In this document: piece after piece, positions 34,116-46,699 of the stretch | How positions within the stretch are numbered: position 1 is the first letter of the stretch | Layout of the letters: each line of letters starts with the position of its first letter | Origin: Chimonanthus salicifolius | Lineage: Eukaryota > Streptophyta > Magnoliopsida > Laurales > Calycanthaceae | Assembly (NCBI GenBank): GCA_013350335.1 | Contig: CM023539.1 | Coordinates: 12,152,302-12,216,301, forward strand | Direction: 5' to 3' | Length of the DNA: 64,000 nucleotides | Program-made: the position numbers and the translations under genes | The notes under the pieces: model-generated | The model's database searches: none | The model's input: only the letters and a program-made list of their open reading frames with translations | What the model was told of the DNA's origin: nothing

Positions 34116-36119
34116 TGATGAGCATAGGAAAATGACTATGTTACCCTTATATTTAGACTAGTTAGCCCTTGTTTTGTGTGTTTTATAATATGTTTAATGG
34201 GATTTTGGATGTTTTGCAGGATTTAAAGGGAAATACAAGATATGAAAATTCAAATGGTGAATTTTACAATTTTTGGGCATAAGTTGATATTTTTGGAAAG
34301 TTGGAATTTTAATAATTATTTTACCATAATTTTAGGGGTTTTATTTGTAAACTAATTAATTCAAATCCATTTATGAGAGTTTGAATTAATTTAGTCATTT
34401 TTAGAATTGATTGTAAGTGGTAAAATTATTTATTAGATTTTCTATATTTTGAAAAGCACAATTATTAAGCCCATTAAGAAAAGCCCTTGAAGAAATCCAC
34501 ATGTGTGAAGTCTATTTTCATCATCTCAAGATACATATGAGGAAATTCAAAATTTACAAGTCATTACAAGAACATTTTCGAATTTGGCAAGCGAATTAAG
34601 GAAAAAGAAGCAAAATAAGAAGTGGAGAAAAAGAAGGAAGGTTTGGCACAACTTCAGTATTTTGACCATAACGTTCTACTCCGATGTCCGATTGCTTTGA
34701 TTCCTTTTGGGTTAGAAAAAAGACTTCAAGGGATACAACTTTGTAGCTTAAGAAATTTTGTGATTCAGACGTTAACTAGGTAAAAACTGAGCTCCAAGGT
34801 GGTACATGTGTAAAAAAAATGGGATTTTGCACCACTTTCCTTTAACGAAATTTACTATTTTATTACCTCTTTGCCTCCTTTAAGTCATTCCATGTTTAGC
34901 ACAAACCATATCAGCCATCTGAGTGTCCGTTGCTTTATTTAAATCTTTAAATCCAAGTCATTCATTACACCTCCTTTTATCTATAAATACTCCCTCTCCC
35001 ACTGAGAAAGTGAACTTGGCCAGAGAATTGAAATGTTGTGCTTTGGAGAAGGATTGAAGAGGAAAAGAAGAAGAAGACTTTGGGATTTTAGATTTTCATA
35101 TTTGTATTTTCAGGTTGGTGAAGTTTAATTAATTTCATTGTTATATTTTATTTTCTCTCTTTCAAATTCAATGATTTGTAGTTTCAATTTCATGCTTTAA
35201 TAATAAATTAAAGGTGCGCTAAAATATTAGTTTATGGTTTTCCAATTATTCAATTATTGTGTGATGAAAGATTGATTTTATTTTTATTCTTTCAATAAGA
35301 TTATGTGTTGATTTAATTTAAAGTTTTCAAATTAAATGCACTGAAATATTTAGATTAAATAGACTTCCTTATTCGATCTGAGGCTCTTATTAAGATCTCT
35401 CTTTTAAGAGTGCACTGAAATATTTAGATCTGGAGAAAAAGTTTAAATTCTATTTAGTCTAAGGTTTAATTTTGAATTCTTGAATTAATAAAGTTTATGG
35501 ATCTTAATTCTAGAATAATTATGGATGAAAAATTTGAATGCATGATTAGTAATTTACGTGAGTTCTGTAGTCTAAGCCTTTGTTTTATTTTAAAAATATG
35601 AAAAATAATGCTTCATTAATTCTTTGAGCCAGTTCCACCGTAAATATCTACAGAGGTAATTTTAGGTGTTATTTTTATATTTTTTTTAAAATTCAAAATT
35701 CTTGAAAAATCGAAGAACCAAGTTGGTAAATTAATTAATTGCATCTTAATTTTGTTTTCTAAATTAGATTAAGATTATTTATAATTTTTAGATTAATTCC
35801 ACAATCTTAATTGAAATTAGATGAATTTTGTGTTTTTCATGAAAATTGGATCTCTTAAATGGATAGTTTCTATGTTTAGATGAGATTTCTATTTTTAGAA
35901 TATTGCTAAATTAAAATTAAATTTCCTAGATTAGATAAATAATTACATATTTAAGATTTATTTCTATGATTTTCTAAATTTCTTAAAATATATAATTTAA
36001 TGGTATGTTTTTCATGGATATATCTTTCTAAATTCCGATGGATTCGACCTCGCAATCAATCGCTATACTATCTAATGGTTCGTGCGCTTGCGAGTTATAA
36101 AATTAAAATTTACACAACA
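34116..36119 (+). mobile_element. Solo LTR, about 2.0 kb, inside the gypsy leader
   Basis: The AT-rich insert starts TGATGAGCATAGG and ends TTACACAACA, with an LTR-style TG...CA. Near the right end it has GGATTCGACCTCGCAATC..CGTGCGCTTGCGAG followed by ACACAACAAG. In my recollection this precedes the TTTTTGGCGCCG primer site of Athila/Tat-like gypsy elements. Here that primer site is absent. It holds a possible promoter (CTATAAATACTCCC near 34980). No 5-bp target duplication is seen; instead, 346-bp direct repeats flank it. Confidence 0.75.
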
Positions 36120-36463
36120 AGTCTTTGGCCACTCTGAAAATATCACTGGAACGCCTTTAAGGTGAATACCTCTTCAAATGTGGGTCCCACCGAGGAACAC
36201 CTCTAATTACTCTAGGCAGGAGGACTAACATTACGCAAAATTTAAAGATTTGCATCCAACATTTTTTGTGATAATGTCGCGGTGCATCACACTCAAACGA
36301 GCGGTCGACCTTGCCACCGACTCACAGGCGAATCAAACGGCGGTCACCCTCAAATTGAGCGAGAATCCACCACTAGATACGACTCAAGCAAACTAACTAA
36401 AAGATATTGCATTAAGCACATTACAAGAACCTAGGGTGCCTAGGCATTACCCCAGAACACGGT
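36118..36463 (+). repeat. Direct repeat B flanking the 2-kb LTR
   Basis: This is the second copy of the 33768-34115 segment. It shares two or three bases (CA) with the LTR end. It continues into the original downstream DNA (ACAATCTACC) and then the gypsy primer-binding site at 36.55 kb. Confidence 0.9.
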
Positions 36464-36554
36464 ACAATCTACCCTATCACACAGGAGCTGAAGCTAATCT
36501 CTACTTATCATCACATCTATCTCCGATCCATGCATAGTCCGAGAGTTGAACCGT

Positions 36555-36566
36555 GCTCTGATACCA
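36555..36566 (-). other. Gypsy primer-binding site
   Basis: The - strand reads TGGTATCAGAGCAC, complementary to the 3' end of initiator tRNA-Met, as used by many plant LTR elements to prime cDNA synthesis. It lies directly next to the long LTR. Confidence 0.85.
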
Positions 36567-39201
36567 TCTTTAACCCCCCGTCCCACTATGGGAGTGTTAT
36601 CTCCGAAAAGTCTCAAAACATAACCAAATAACAGATATCAGACACTTTTTTTTTGAAACGGGGTAACTACCTCCCGTTCAATAATCTAATAATGGCCAAA
36701 TCCAGTATAATGATAAACACAAACAACCACCGACCATTCAATAAAGTTATATAGTCATCCAAACAAACATATGATAATGAGTCTATACAACACGAGTCTC
36801 TCAAAACTAGAGCATAAGCATGACCATAAAATGTCTAACTACTACTACTGCTTCCCATGTGCCTACTCAAGGAGCACGCTTGGCCCTTCCATGATCGAGG
36901 TACCTGAAAGGTAAGTGATGAGCTAACCAGCCCAGTGAAGGGAATAAACATATCACATGTCAGCGACATAAACATATATCACATGTATGAAATATAATGA
37001 ACATCATAATAGAATGGATGTCTACGTACATGAGTACTCAACTGTACTACTAACCAATGATCCCACATGCCAATCCGAGACATCACCTCCATAACTCACA
37101 ACATCCCTCCAACAACTCCGGCCTCTCTACCAATACAAATCGAAGACTACACAATACACAACCGCATCAACCATCGGAATGCAACAGAGAAACTCGCATC
37201 CCCTATGGGGGTCTCAACCGCCGGAGCATAGTGGGGAAGCCAATCTTAAGGACAGACACCTCAACCGCCGAAATTCAACGTGAAAACCCATATCTACTAT
37301 GGGGGTCTCGACCGCCAGAGCGTAACGTGGAAGTCCTCCCAACAACCAAACCATCATATCATCATAAACATAACACATGTAAACAACTCCTCCATCTTAA
37401 TACCCAATGGCACATTGCCCGTTGCGGGTTACCTCCCATGCTAGCACATAATGTCATAATCAAGTATAACAGTATAAACATGTGCTGATATAATAAACCA
37501 AGATCAACAATATACTTCATCATGCAGTCCAAAAGGCACATAACACGTTCTTAAACACATACCTTTATGTCCAACATATGGTTACATTTGTATCTTATGC
37601 GTAAATACGCAATGTATCATTTTCAAATATCAAGTTTAATATATCCAGTTAAAGTTTCCCACAATAGCATATAGTGGACAGAAGTGCACCCGAATAGATC
37701 CCTTGCCACATAATCATTCTCAACGGTTCACCCTTACCAAGTGGCTTAATAAATAGAAGGTTTTATTCGGATCATTCATGTCCGAAAATACATAATTGAT
37801 ATATGCAATGCATGCTAAAACTGTGATAAGTCCCCTCACAGTGTGTGGAGTCAAAAATCCGAAGCGAGCAAGCAGCTTGATGGGTTGCAGGGAGCTCAAT
37901 CTGATGAAACAAGGAAGAACAAATATGTGAATAAGGCAAGACGGGCTAGAAAGAAACCGGACTAAAAACAGGCCTAAAACCTAGAATGGGCCCAAAATGG
38001 GTCGAACTGAGCAGAGTTGAAAGTGAGTAGGGCTTGGGAACAGGTTGGGAAATTGGCCGGGCCTGAAAACGGGCCGGACTCAAAGGGACAGGCCTACTAG
38101 AACAAGGTTGGGCCAAGTCTAGCTAGGCCGGCTCCAAGACTGGATGGGCCAGATCAAGGACTAGGCCCAAGGTTGGGCTGGATCCAATAGGACTCGAGAC
38201 TTGGTCTGGGCCTAGCTAGGTTAGACACGAACTACGCCGAGGTAGGTCAAGCCAAATTGGACCAGAGCTGGACCTAACTGGGTCTAACTAAAGGCCGGGT
38301 TCGCAGATTGGGTTGGGTCAACACACAACTGAATCGACTCATGATTTAACCGAGTCGACTTAGCCTCAAGGTTGAATAGGGGAAGTAGAAAAGGGGGAAA
38401 TCGGAGAAAACCCAAAAAATCGAGGAAAAACCCGACAAAACGAGGGAAAGTCAAAAGGAAATCGGTCGAAAAAAGAGGGAAAACGCGGTAAAGGGAGAGG
38501 GAAAACTAGAGAGAAGAAGAGGGTACCAAATAGAAGAGCGATGAGGGGTGGAAAATTCGGCGGCTGCGAGTGAAAAAAACCAAAATCCTGGACCGCGACA
38601 ACAATTGGGGAAAACTGCGGTGGGAGGCAACAGTCGGTGAGGGTGACAACCGAGGGGGAAGGAGAGAATGAAGAATAGTGAGAGAAGAGGAAGGAGTAGA
38701 AGTGGCGAGAAAGAGAGATCGAGAAGAGGGAAGGGGAGAGTTACCTGAGAGGGGGAAACGAATGACGAGGGACAGATGGAAGAGGCAAAGACATTGTAGC
38801 AGTTGCGGCTACAGTATTGCGTGAGAGGGGGTTTTTAAAGGATTAGGGTTTGGGAATGGGGGTTTAGGGTTTTAGTTTTTTTTTTTTGAAATAAATTAAA
38901 TACAAAGGTTTTGAAATAATTTATTTTGAAAAGAAAAATAAAATTCAATGAAATAAAAAATCGAAAAATCTCTAGTGCCGAACGTCGAGTGAGAAAATGT
39001 GTGATTTTCAACAATTTTATATGACAATATATATAATCAAAAAATTAACAAAATGTCCCTTCGAGTTCTCGAACTCGAAGTTAGGTAAACTGGAGGCCAC
39101 CACGGAGCCCACACTCTTCTCACTGCCACTACGGTCCTGAAAATAGCTCGAAGATCCAAAAATCTCTCCAAAAATCAAGAAAACTCAGAACGGGTCATTA
39201 C
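36567..39201 (-). mobile_element. 5' LTR of the gypsy element, 2.6 kb
   Basis: On the - strand it starts TGTAATGACCCGTTCTG at 39201 and ends next to the primer-binding site. It includes a GC-richer stretch (37.9-38.35 kb) of repeated GGGCC/GGCCGG-type words, and a purine-rich stretch (38.4-38.75 kb). An ORF at 37057-37488 within it has no protein-like character. The partner LTR is not in the window. Confidence 0.8.
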
Positions 39202-39311
39202 AGATAACCCAAAACCTAAGGCAAAAATCCATCAACCCTTAAATCAAATCGTAGTCCATAATGTATAACATGGAAGCAAGCTAAATGAGTTGATCCATTC
39301 GGCTCAATAGT

Positions 39312-39568
39312 ATGGCCCATTTATCCATTCATTTGATCCATGTCCCTATGCACTTTCAAATGGTGAAGTGTATTCATTGCTATATTCAAGGGACTATCAC
39401 TCACGAGTTTTATCTTCTGGACCACTATCCTATGCATCTTTATGTTTTTTCATGTGCTGATTGGGCTAGCTACCCAACCACTCACCACTCAACAACCGGC
39501 TTTTGCACCTATCTAAGGAGTAATTGTATCTCCTGGACTCAAAAAGAAAAAGAAAAAAGAACCTACTG
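39312..39568 (+). pseudogene. Copia RT/RNase H fragment, left part
   Basis: The frame gives MHFQMVKCIHCYIQGTITHE, then VFSCADWASYPTTHHSTTGF and CTYLRSNCISWTQKEKEK. These are the DADWAG..RRSTTG box and CISW motif of copia RNase H, with substitutions. The reading is interrupted by the LTR element at 39569 and resumes at 42816. Confidence 0.9.
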
Positions 39569-42500
39569 TGATGCAACGAGTAAGATCGGGTGACGGGGTT
39601 ATGATGAGTTTGAAGTGGGTTGTAATGGAATAATGGAATTAGATAGAATTATCTAATAAGATAAAAGGGTAAATGGGTGGTGAATGGGGTTAAAATAACA
39701 AAATAGGAATTAAAAGATGGGAAAGCATATACCTCCAATTTTGGGGGGGGAGGGAGGGATGGGGATGGAAGGGGGGTTTGAAAGGTGGGTTTAATGTTAA
39801 TGGAACTAATAATTAAATAAATAAAAATTAAAAGAAAGGAGAAATGGTAAAAAGAAAAGGATTTAAAGATCTGGATGGACTATACGGGTGAAGGGACGGT
39901 GATTGGGCTTTTGGTTGAATCTGGGTGGAGGTGCTCGGCTGAGTGACGATGGAGGAGTTGGATGAATGGGAAGCTTGGAATGTTGCGAAGTGTGGATTAT
40001 ATCTAGGCTTCTGGGGTGTAGAAGGAGGCAGAGAGCTCGACAGCAGACAAAAGTTGAGGCTGCTGAAACAAGAGTTGGAGTTGCAGAAACGACTGACAAA
40101 CAGATCTGTTGTGGACGACAAACTTAAATCAAAGGGGTCTGGCTGGTGATGGAAGTAAGGGAATGGACTTTATGGTGGGTTTGGAGAGATGGATAGCAAG
40201 AGAAGAGATGGGGGGGCAGTGGATGAAAGGTGAAGAAAATGGAGGCACAAACCAGGCTACAAAAGGGCACGATTGTTGGGCACTCCAACATAGCAATGAC
40301 ACCTCTCCTGGCTGGTCGGGAAACTTCGACCTCCTTCAATCGGTCTAGAGAAACTCTGGTGAAGCCTTCAAACGCTGTTGAAGCAAAGCCCAAGGAGGAA
40401 GAAGAACACTGATCGAACGCCGTCGACGGGTCGACTCTCGAATCCACGAGAAGAGAGAAAAATGAGATAAACATGGTAAAACCCAAAATCAAATGTCCAT
40501 TATCAATCATCCCCTCATTACATACATAATGGTGTATTTATACCAAAAAGGAAAGAAAACCCTAACCTAAAAAAATAGGGAATTAAATAAAAACGAAAAT
40601 AAAAAATAAAATAATTAAAACTAAAATAGTTGGGCCAGGTTCTCGACATTCGGCCAGGTCGGGTAGACTCTGTGCTACATCAATCTCCCGTGCTTGAAAA
40701 GAGCTCGTCCTCGAGTTCGAATCTAATATGTGAACATATGATACTTGATAAGATATTTTTTGCTCCTTGATGGTTCAAACATGCCAAACAAATAGGTAAG
40801 CAAATCATAATGAATCTTGACGCTCATGACTTCAACTGGTACACATGGTTCCATAGCGACAGCAACGACAACACGATGCAATGGTGGCTTGACGTCAGAA
40901 AAGAGCAAATAAGGATTATCGTTGACGAAATCCATTTTCTTTGACACATGTAATACATATGGTGCCTGCAGTACCTGTGGCGGTTGGAGTGTCAATGGTG
41001 GCTCGACCGTCTCCAACTCGTTGACAAGAAAGAAGGGCTCTTTCGTCTATGGTGCATGTGACATGTGCAGTGGATTAGCATTCATCGGTTGCATTGATTG
41101 TGGTCCCGTCAATGCAACTAGCTCGTTCTCCAACACAGCCATTATATAAGGACCTCTTGTATTCCAGTGGAGCACACATGAGGTCCGATGAAATGGTCAC
41201 GTATGTTGTGGAGATTGGCACACATACCGATGGAGACTTTAGAGGCACATGCACAAATTCTGAAGGTGTCTCTGGAGGAACTGACACGTACTCCGATGTT
41301 GTCTTCAGGGGAACAGGTGCGGGGTCCGGGACCAATGCAAGGTCTGGGACTATCTAGTGTTCGACAGACGCTAAGACTTCACTTGTTTCTTTAGACTTTT
41401 GCTCAGTAGTGGTAGAAAGGAAACGAGCGCGTAGCAACCTTTTCAACTGTGGCCATGATCAGAAAGGAAGCTTATTCAATCGCCGACGATTGATTTGTAT
41501 TGTCACCCATCAAACATAAGCTTCATTTAGGAATCGATAAGTCACGAAGTGCACTTTATTTGCTTCATTGATTTCCCAGTAGTCAAATAAATGCTCGACT
41601 TTGGAAAGCTAGTTGTGGAAGTCTTCATTGTATAGTTGACCTTTGAAGGGTGAGAAGTCAACCTCCATGTGGTACTCTTGAGTTACGAGATTACACCCAT
41701 GTCGAATAAAAAATTCTTCAATTTCATCGTCTTCGCTCGGATCATCATAGTAGGAAGCCATAATGTTTTTTTTTTGCTCTAAACACCCACTTGATGAAGG
41801 CTACTCACACATTCATAATGAAGAAAGGCAAACCTCCATTCTGGAACGCGGGATTAATCAAGGCTCGGATACCAATTTATGCAGCGAGTAGGATCGGGTG
41901 ATGGAGGTGTGATGAGTTTGACGTGGGTTGTATAGGAATAATGGAATTAGAAAGAATTACCTAATAAGATAAAGGGGTAAATGGGTGGTAAATGGGATTA
42001 AAATAACAAAATAAGAATTAAAAGATGGGAAAGCATGTACGGCCAATGGGGAGGCGAAAGGTGGGTTTAATGTTAATGGAATAAATAATTAAATAAATAA
42101 AAACTAAAAGAAAGGATGAATGGTAAAAATAAAAGGAGTTGCATATTTGGATGGACTGTAGGGGTGAAGGGACAATGATTGGGTTGTTGGGTTGAATCTG
42201 GGTGGAGGTGCACGGCTGAGTGACGATGGAGGGATTGGATGAATGGCAGTCTGGGATCTTGCAAAGTGTTGATCAGAACTGGGCCTCTGTGGTGTAGAAG
42301 GAGGCAGAGATCTAGACAAAAGACAAGAGTTGAGGCTATTGGCGAAAACAGGAGTTGTAGTTGCAGAAACGACTAACAGACAGATCTGCTGTGGATGACA
42401 GACCTGCAGTAAAGAGATTTGTCTGGTTATGGAAGTAAGGGAATGGACTTTATGGTGGGTTTAGAGAGATGGGCAGCAAGAGAAGAGAGGATGGGATGGT

Positions 42501-42815
42501 GGAGGAAAGGTGAAGAATATGGAGGCACAAACGAGGCTACAAAAGGGCACGACTGTTGGGCACTCCAACAGAGCAATGACACCTCTTCTGGCTGGTCGGG
42601 AAACTTCGACGTTCTTCAATAGGTCGAGAGAAACTTTTGGGAAGCCTTCAAACGCCGTTGAAGTAAAGACCAAGGAGAAAGAAAAACACCAGTGGAACGC
42701 CGTCTGCGGGTCGAGTCTTGAATCCACGAGAAGAGAGAAGAATGAGATAAACATGGTAAAACCCAAAATCAAATATCCACTATCAATCACTCCCTCAATA
42801 CATGTATAATGGTGT
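39569..42815 (-). mobile_element. Non-autonomous gypsy-type LTR element
   Basis: The 3' LTR is 39569-40682 (1114 bp, plus-strand TGATGCAACGAG...GTGCTACATCA). The 5' LTR is 41878-42815 and truncated by about 130 bp at its outer end. On the - strand a primer-binding site TTGGTATCCGAGCC adjoins the 5' LTR, and ...AAGCACGGGAGAT is the polypurine tract before the 3' LTR. Only about 1.2 kb lies between them, holding a partial gag and a repeat-rich tail. It inserted into a copia RNase H; the outer deletion also removed some copia codons. The solo LTR at 19829 belongs to the same family. Confidence 0.88.
40700..41761 (-). pseudogene. Partial gypsy gag plus repeat-rich tail
   Basis: On the - strand from 41761: MASYYDDPSEDDEIEEFFI, YHMEVDFSPFKGQLYNEDFH and WEINEANKVHFVTYRF, as in the gypsy Retrotrans_gag domain start (KVEHLFDYW). 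The later part (41340-41100) has repeats of VPxxxPSExVxVPLKSPS. The end resembles the C-terminal (polyprotein end) residues before the polypurine tract (FEPSRSKKYL..IRTRGRALFKHG). Pol is absent. A few stops interrupt it. Confidence 0.8.
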
Positions 42816-43163
42816 AGAATATCGAGATCCTTGCTCTACCACTGCTGAACTCACATGGCTCATTTATCTTCTTCATGATCTCGGTCTCCATATCTCATCT
42901 CCTCCGATTCTTCACTTTGATAATATTTCGGCATTACACCTCACTATTAATCATGTCTTTCATACGCGCACTAAGTATATTGAAATTGATTATTACTTTG
43001 TTCGGGAAAAGGTGACTCTTGGTTCTCTTGTCACAAAGTTTGTGCCCTTTTCTCATCAAGTCACTGACATGTTTACTAAGGCTCTTCCACGCCGGCATCA
43101 TCACTTGTAATGTACCAAACTGGGCTTTTGGTACCCTCTACGGCTTAGTTTGAGGGGGGATAT
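42816..43163 (+). pseudogene. Copia RNase H fragment, right part
   Basis: This continues the 39.3-kb fragment after the insertion: EYR..STTAELTWLIYLLHDLG, NISALHLTINHVFHTRTKYI and HQVTDMFTKALPR, then a stop. These are the copia RNase H C-terminal motifs (NxxAxxL, FHxRTKHIE, DxFTKxLP). A polypurine tract TTTGAGGGGGGAT follows. Confidence 0.92.
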
Positions 43164-43506
43164 TGACGGTACAACTCCTGATTTCCAGCAGAAAAATCAG
43201 GGTCATCCAGCAAAAGAGATTGAGACCACCGACCCTCATCTAAAGAAGATAAGGATCATCACCGATGAAGAAGCTCCAAACTAAGAAGTCTATTCCTTTA
43301 AGAATTCTTCTCCCTAAGAATTCTTCTTTTCCTTCCTTCTTTTCATTATTTTATTCTATAAGTATCACAGTGTATCACTGAATGATGTACATAAAATCTG
43401 TAACAAAGAGAGGTACAAGAGGCATAATACAAGTGTATTTCCAAAGTCTCCATCTAGGTCTCTTTCTTTCGATATCTTCCACCGCCAAATCGCTCATCTT
43501 CTCTCC
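43164..43506 (+). mobile_element. Copia 3' LTR, interrupted
   Basis: It begins TGACGGTACAACTCC after the polypurine tract and has a promoter-like TTCTATAAGTATCAC near 43355. It is cut at about 43507 by the LTR of the next element. Its TTTC(G/A)ATATCTTCCAC..CCAAATCGCTC word occurs again at 48263, just beyond that element. Confidence 0.75.
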
Positions 43507-43974
43507 GGTCAACGCAACGGAATGTAATGAGCACAATTCAATCTCTATGAAGAATAATTCTTGTAAATTGACAAGATAGAAGAGAGATGCTCAAGAAGGA
43601 GTAAACGTTTCTTTGTAATTTCTGAATGAAAACTTGATTACAAACACCTCTTTATATAGGCTTCTAGCCATTAACTCAACTCAATAACTTTTCTCTATAA
43701 ATGAACCAACACTACAATTATCTGGGCAACACTTTCATTAACCTAGGTACACCAACAATTCCAATGAGACTTTTCACTCCCCAAGGTACATACTTTTAGG
43801 AGTCACTTAGAAAACATCAAGGTACCTCCTAAGAAATACAAATTAATTAACTTCTAATACCCCTCTTAATTTGTAATTTTCATGCAACTCCGAAAGTAGT
43901 TGAACTTTCTATTGGAACTGATTTGTTGAAGATATCTGCAACCTACTCGTCGGGTATACAAAATTTCAACTCAA

Positions 43975-44202
43975 TCATGTTGCTTTCAACAAGTTCTTTA
44001 ATGAGTGATGTTGAAGTTCGATGTGCTTTGACCTGCTATGGAAAAATGGATTTTTGGTCATAGCAATTGCGGACATGTTGTCACAAAATATTGTTGTCGG
44101 TGACTCTTGCTTTTGATGTAAATCAACTAGGACCTTCCTCAGCCAAATTGCTTCACATGCCACACTTGTTGCTGAAACATACTTCGCTTCGGCAGATGAC
44201 AA
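43975..44202 (-). pseudogene. Copia RNase H C-terminus
   Basis: It reads MSSAEAKYVSATSVACEAIW, IFCDNMSAIAMTKNPFFHSR and SKHIELQHHSL. These are the A-E-Y and CDN.SAI plus H.R.KHIE motifs of copia RNase H. The usual HFIR is changed and a stop follows. Confidence 0.92.
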
Positions 44203-44286
44203 TGTTACTGTGTTTTGCTTCTTTGAAAACCATGTAATGACTTTTGTGCCAAGATAGAAAGCGTATCCAGAAGTACTTTTCCTGTC

Positions 44287-45183
44287 CTAAATTGTTCTAG
44301 CCCAATCACTGTCCCTATAGCCAATTAGGCTATCATCATCTTCCTTTGCATACATGAGTCCAAAATTCTTGGTGCCTTTGATGTATCTGAGAATTCTTTT
44401 TGCTGCTACATAATGAAGCTTGCTAGGATTATTCATAAATCTGGAAATCACACTTACAGAATGAATAATATCAGGCCTTATATTTGTGAGATAAATAAGT
44501 GAGCCAACAAGGCTTCGATAGAGTGAAACATCTACTTTTTCAGCACCATCATTCATTGAGAATTTTTCATTCACCACCATGGGTGTTGCAACTGGCTTGC
44601 AATTAGTCAGGGAAAACTTCTTCAAAAAATCTTCTGCATATTTCTCTTGACAAAGAAAAATACCGTCTTGAAATTGTTTAACTTGTATCCCAAGAAAATA
44701 TCTCATAAGGCCCAAATCTGTCATTTCATACTCTTTAATCATTGCTTTCTTGAAATCTTCAGCCATGTTTGATTTTGTGCTTGCATAAATCAAGTCATCA
44801 ATATACAAACAAACAATGAGAAAATCATGAACACCTTCTTTTTTGACATGAAGTGATGGCTCACTTGGGCTACTCATAAGACCATTCTTTTGAAACTACC
44901 GATCAATCTTGGTATTCCAAGCACGTGGTGCTTGTTTTAGCCCAAATAATGTTTTGCGGAGCCGATAGATTTTGTCTTATTTTCCTTTCATAACATACCT
45001 TTGAGGTTGTTCATCTTCGAACTCTCCATTCAAGAAAGCAGATTTCACATCCAACTGATAAACTTTCATCTTCAATTGTGCTGCAATGGCTAATATTACT
45101 CGAATTGTCTCCATCCTAGTAACTGGAGCAAATGTTTCATTGTAGTCTATTCTGGGTTTTTGAGAATATCCCTTTGCAACCAA
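44287..45183 (-). pseudogene. Copia reverse transcriptase
   Basis: Two frames are joined here. The first (45183-44977) has MVAKGYSQKPRIDYNETFAP and YQLDVKSAFLNGEF (first catalytic Asp). The second (44877-44287) has LIVCLYIDDLIYASTKS, where the YVDD box is YIDD. Next are MTDLGLMRYFLGIQVKQF, FSLTNCKPVATPM, LYRSLVGSLIYLTNIRPD and DSDWA. One frameshift lies between 44.88 and 44.98 kb. Confidence 0.92.
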
Positions 45184-46440
45184 ACAGGATTTGTGCTTTT
45201 GGATTGAGCCATCTTCATTAAATTTGATTTTATAAACCCATTTCAGCCCAACAACATCTTTCCCATGGGGCGATCAACAAGATCCCATGTGTTTTTTTTT
45301 TTTATGATGACATTCATTTCTTCATTCATGGCTCCAATTCATTTTTCATCTTTTGCAGCCTCTTCAAATTTCTCAGGCTCATATGGAATGAAAGCAACAT
45401 CATATGAATCATAAATATCTTGCAGTGATCGTACCTTTCTTGGTGGACTTGATTCTGAAGAGTTTGGACTACTTCTTGAACCTTGTGGACTTGATGGTGG
45501 AGTGCTTGACTCTTCATGTCTTACATCTTCATCAAGAATTTGTGGTGCTTTATTGTTATTACCATTGTCCTAGTCCCAAGCTCTCAACTCATCAAAAATC
45601 ACATCTCTTGAAATAACCACATCATTGGTCTTTGGATTGAGCAACCTATAACCTTTGGATTCTGCACTATATCCAATAAAAATGTACTTTTTCTCCTTTT
45701 TCATCGAACTTTTCTCTATGTTGTGATGGGATATGGCCATATGCAATGCATCAAAAAACTGTAAGAGACTTTACCTCGGGCTTTTGATTGTGCCATGCTT
45801 CAAATGGAGTCTTATGCAACACTGCTTTTGTTGGAGCTCTATTGAGAATGTACATGGCAGTGCTAACAGCTTCAGCCCAAAAGTTATTTGGAAGACATTT
45901 TCCTTTGAGCATGCTTCGTGCCATGTCCACAATTGTTCAATTCTTCCGTTCTGCAACATCATTTTTTGTGGAGTATACCTTACGGTTAACTCCCTTTTGA
46001 TTCCATTTTCCTTACAAAAATTTTGGAATTCTGTAGAAGTGAATTCGCCTCCACGATCTATTTTGAACACTTTTAATTGAAGGCCACTTTATTTTTCTTC
46101 AAAAACCTTGAATTGCACAAATACAGAGAATGCGTCTGACATGTTCAAGAAAATACACCCACATCATTCTGCTAAAGTCATCAACAAATAAGAGAAAATA
46201 TTTTTCCATGTTGAATGATGATGTTCGAGTTGGTATACATATGTCAGCATGAACCAATTCGAGTGACCTTTTAGCTCTCCATGATGACTTAGCAAATGAA
46301 AGTCTATGAAACTTCCCATAGATGCACCCTTCACATACTTGGTTTTTGTCTTCAAGAAAAGGAAGGCCAATCACCATATTTTTCTTTTTGAGAAGTTAAA
46401 GGGATCTATGATTCAAATGACCATACCTTAGGTGCCATAG
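45184..46440 (-). pseudogene. Copia integrase
   Basis: In - strand order: VCEGCIYGKFHRLSFAKSSW (zinc-binding end), LELVHADIC (core start) and FLLFVDDFSRMMWVYFLEHV. Then FKIDRGGEFTSTEFQNFCKE gives the catalytic D..GGE and GIKRELTVRYTPQ follows. The C-terminal part runs towards the RT. Frame changes occur near 46.1 and 45.77 kb. Confidence 0.92.
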
Positions 46441-46699
46441 CACAATTTCATCAATATCATAAACTTTCAAAGCACAATTTTCATTTGGTGGCATGATTAG
46501 AGGAAAGACTTTGTTTGATGACATTTTCACTGTAGCCACCAATTGTCTATTTTTTGTCTAAAATTGTGCATGCATCTTCATCAAATTTCACTGTATAACC
46601 CTTTTGAATAAGTTTCCTAACACTTAGCAAATTTTGAGCAAGTCCAAGGACATAAAGAACATCATGAATCAGTTTATTTTGTCCCTTTTTTTGTTTTCA

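Larger units (their letters stand above)
30600..39201 (-). mobile_element. Ty3-gypsy element, 3'-truncated, with long LTR
   Basis: Read on the - strand: a 2.6-kb 5' LTR (39201 to about 36567, starting TGTAATGACCCG), a primer-binding site TGGTATCAGAGCAC, and a leader that also holds a foreign 2-kb LTR. Protease, reverse transcriptase, RNase H and integrase follow. The element breaks off inside the integrase core at about 30600 (FHPQTDSQSEWTIQ..), so the integrase C-terminus, any chromodomain and the 3' LTR are missing. Gag is not recognisable. A large LTR and PR-RT-RH-IN order fit the Del/Tekay chromovirus branch (inference). Numerous stops show it is old. Confidence 0.87.

Noticed and set aside
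37057..37488. 143-codon open frame on the + strand
   Set aside because: It lies inside the 2.6-kb gypsy LTR, has Asn/His/Arg-rich low-complexity composition and no recognised domain.
39828..40510. Open frames of 97-128 codons on the - strand, repeated at 42104-42790
   Set aside because: They are in both LTRs of the non-autonomous gypsy element and are not conserved in frame between the two copies.
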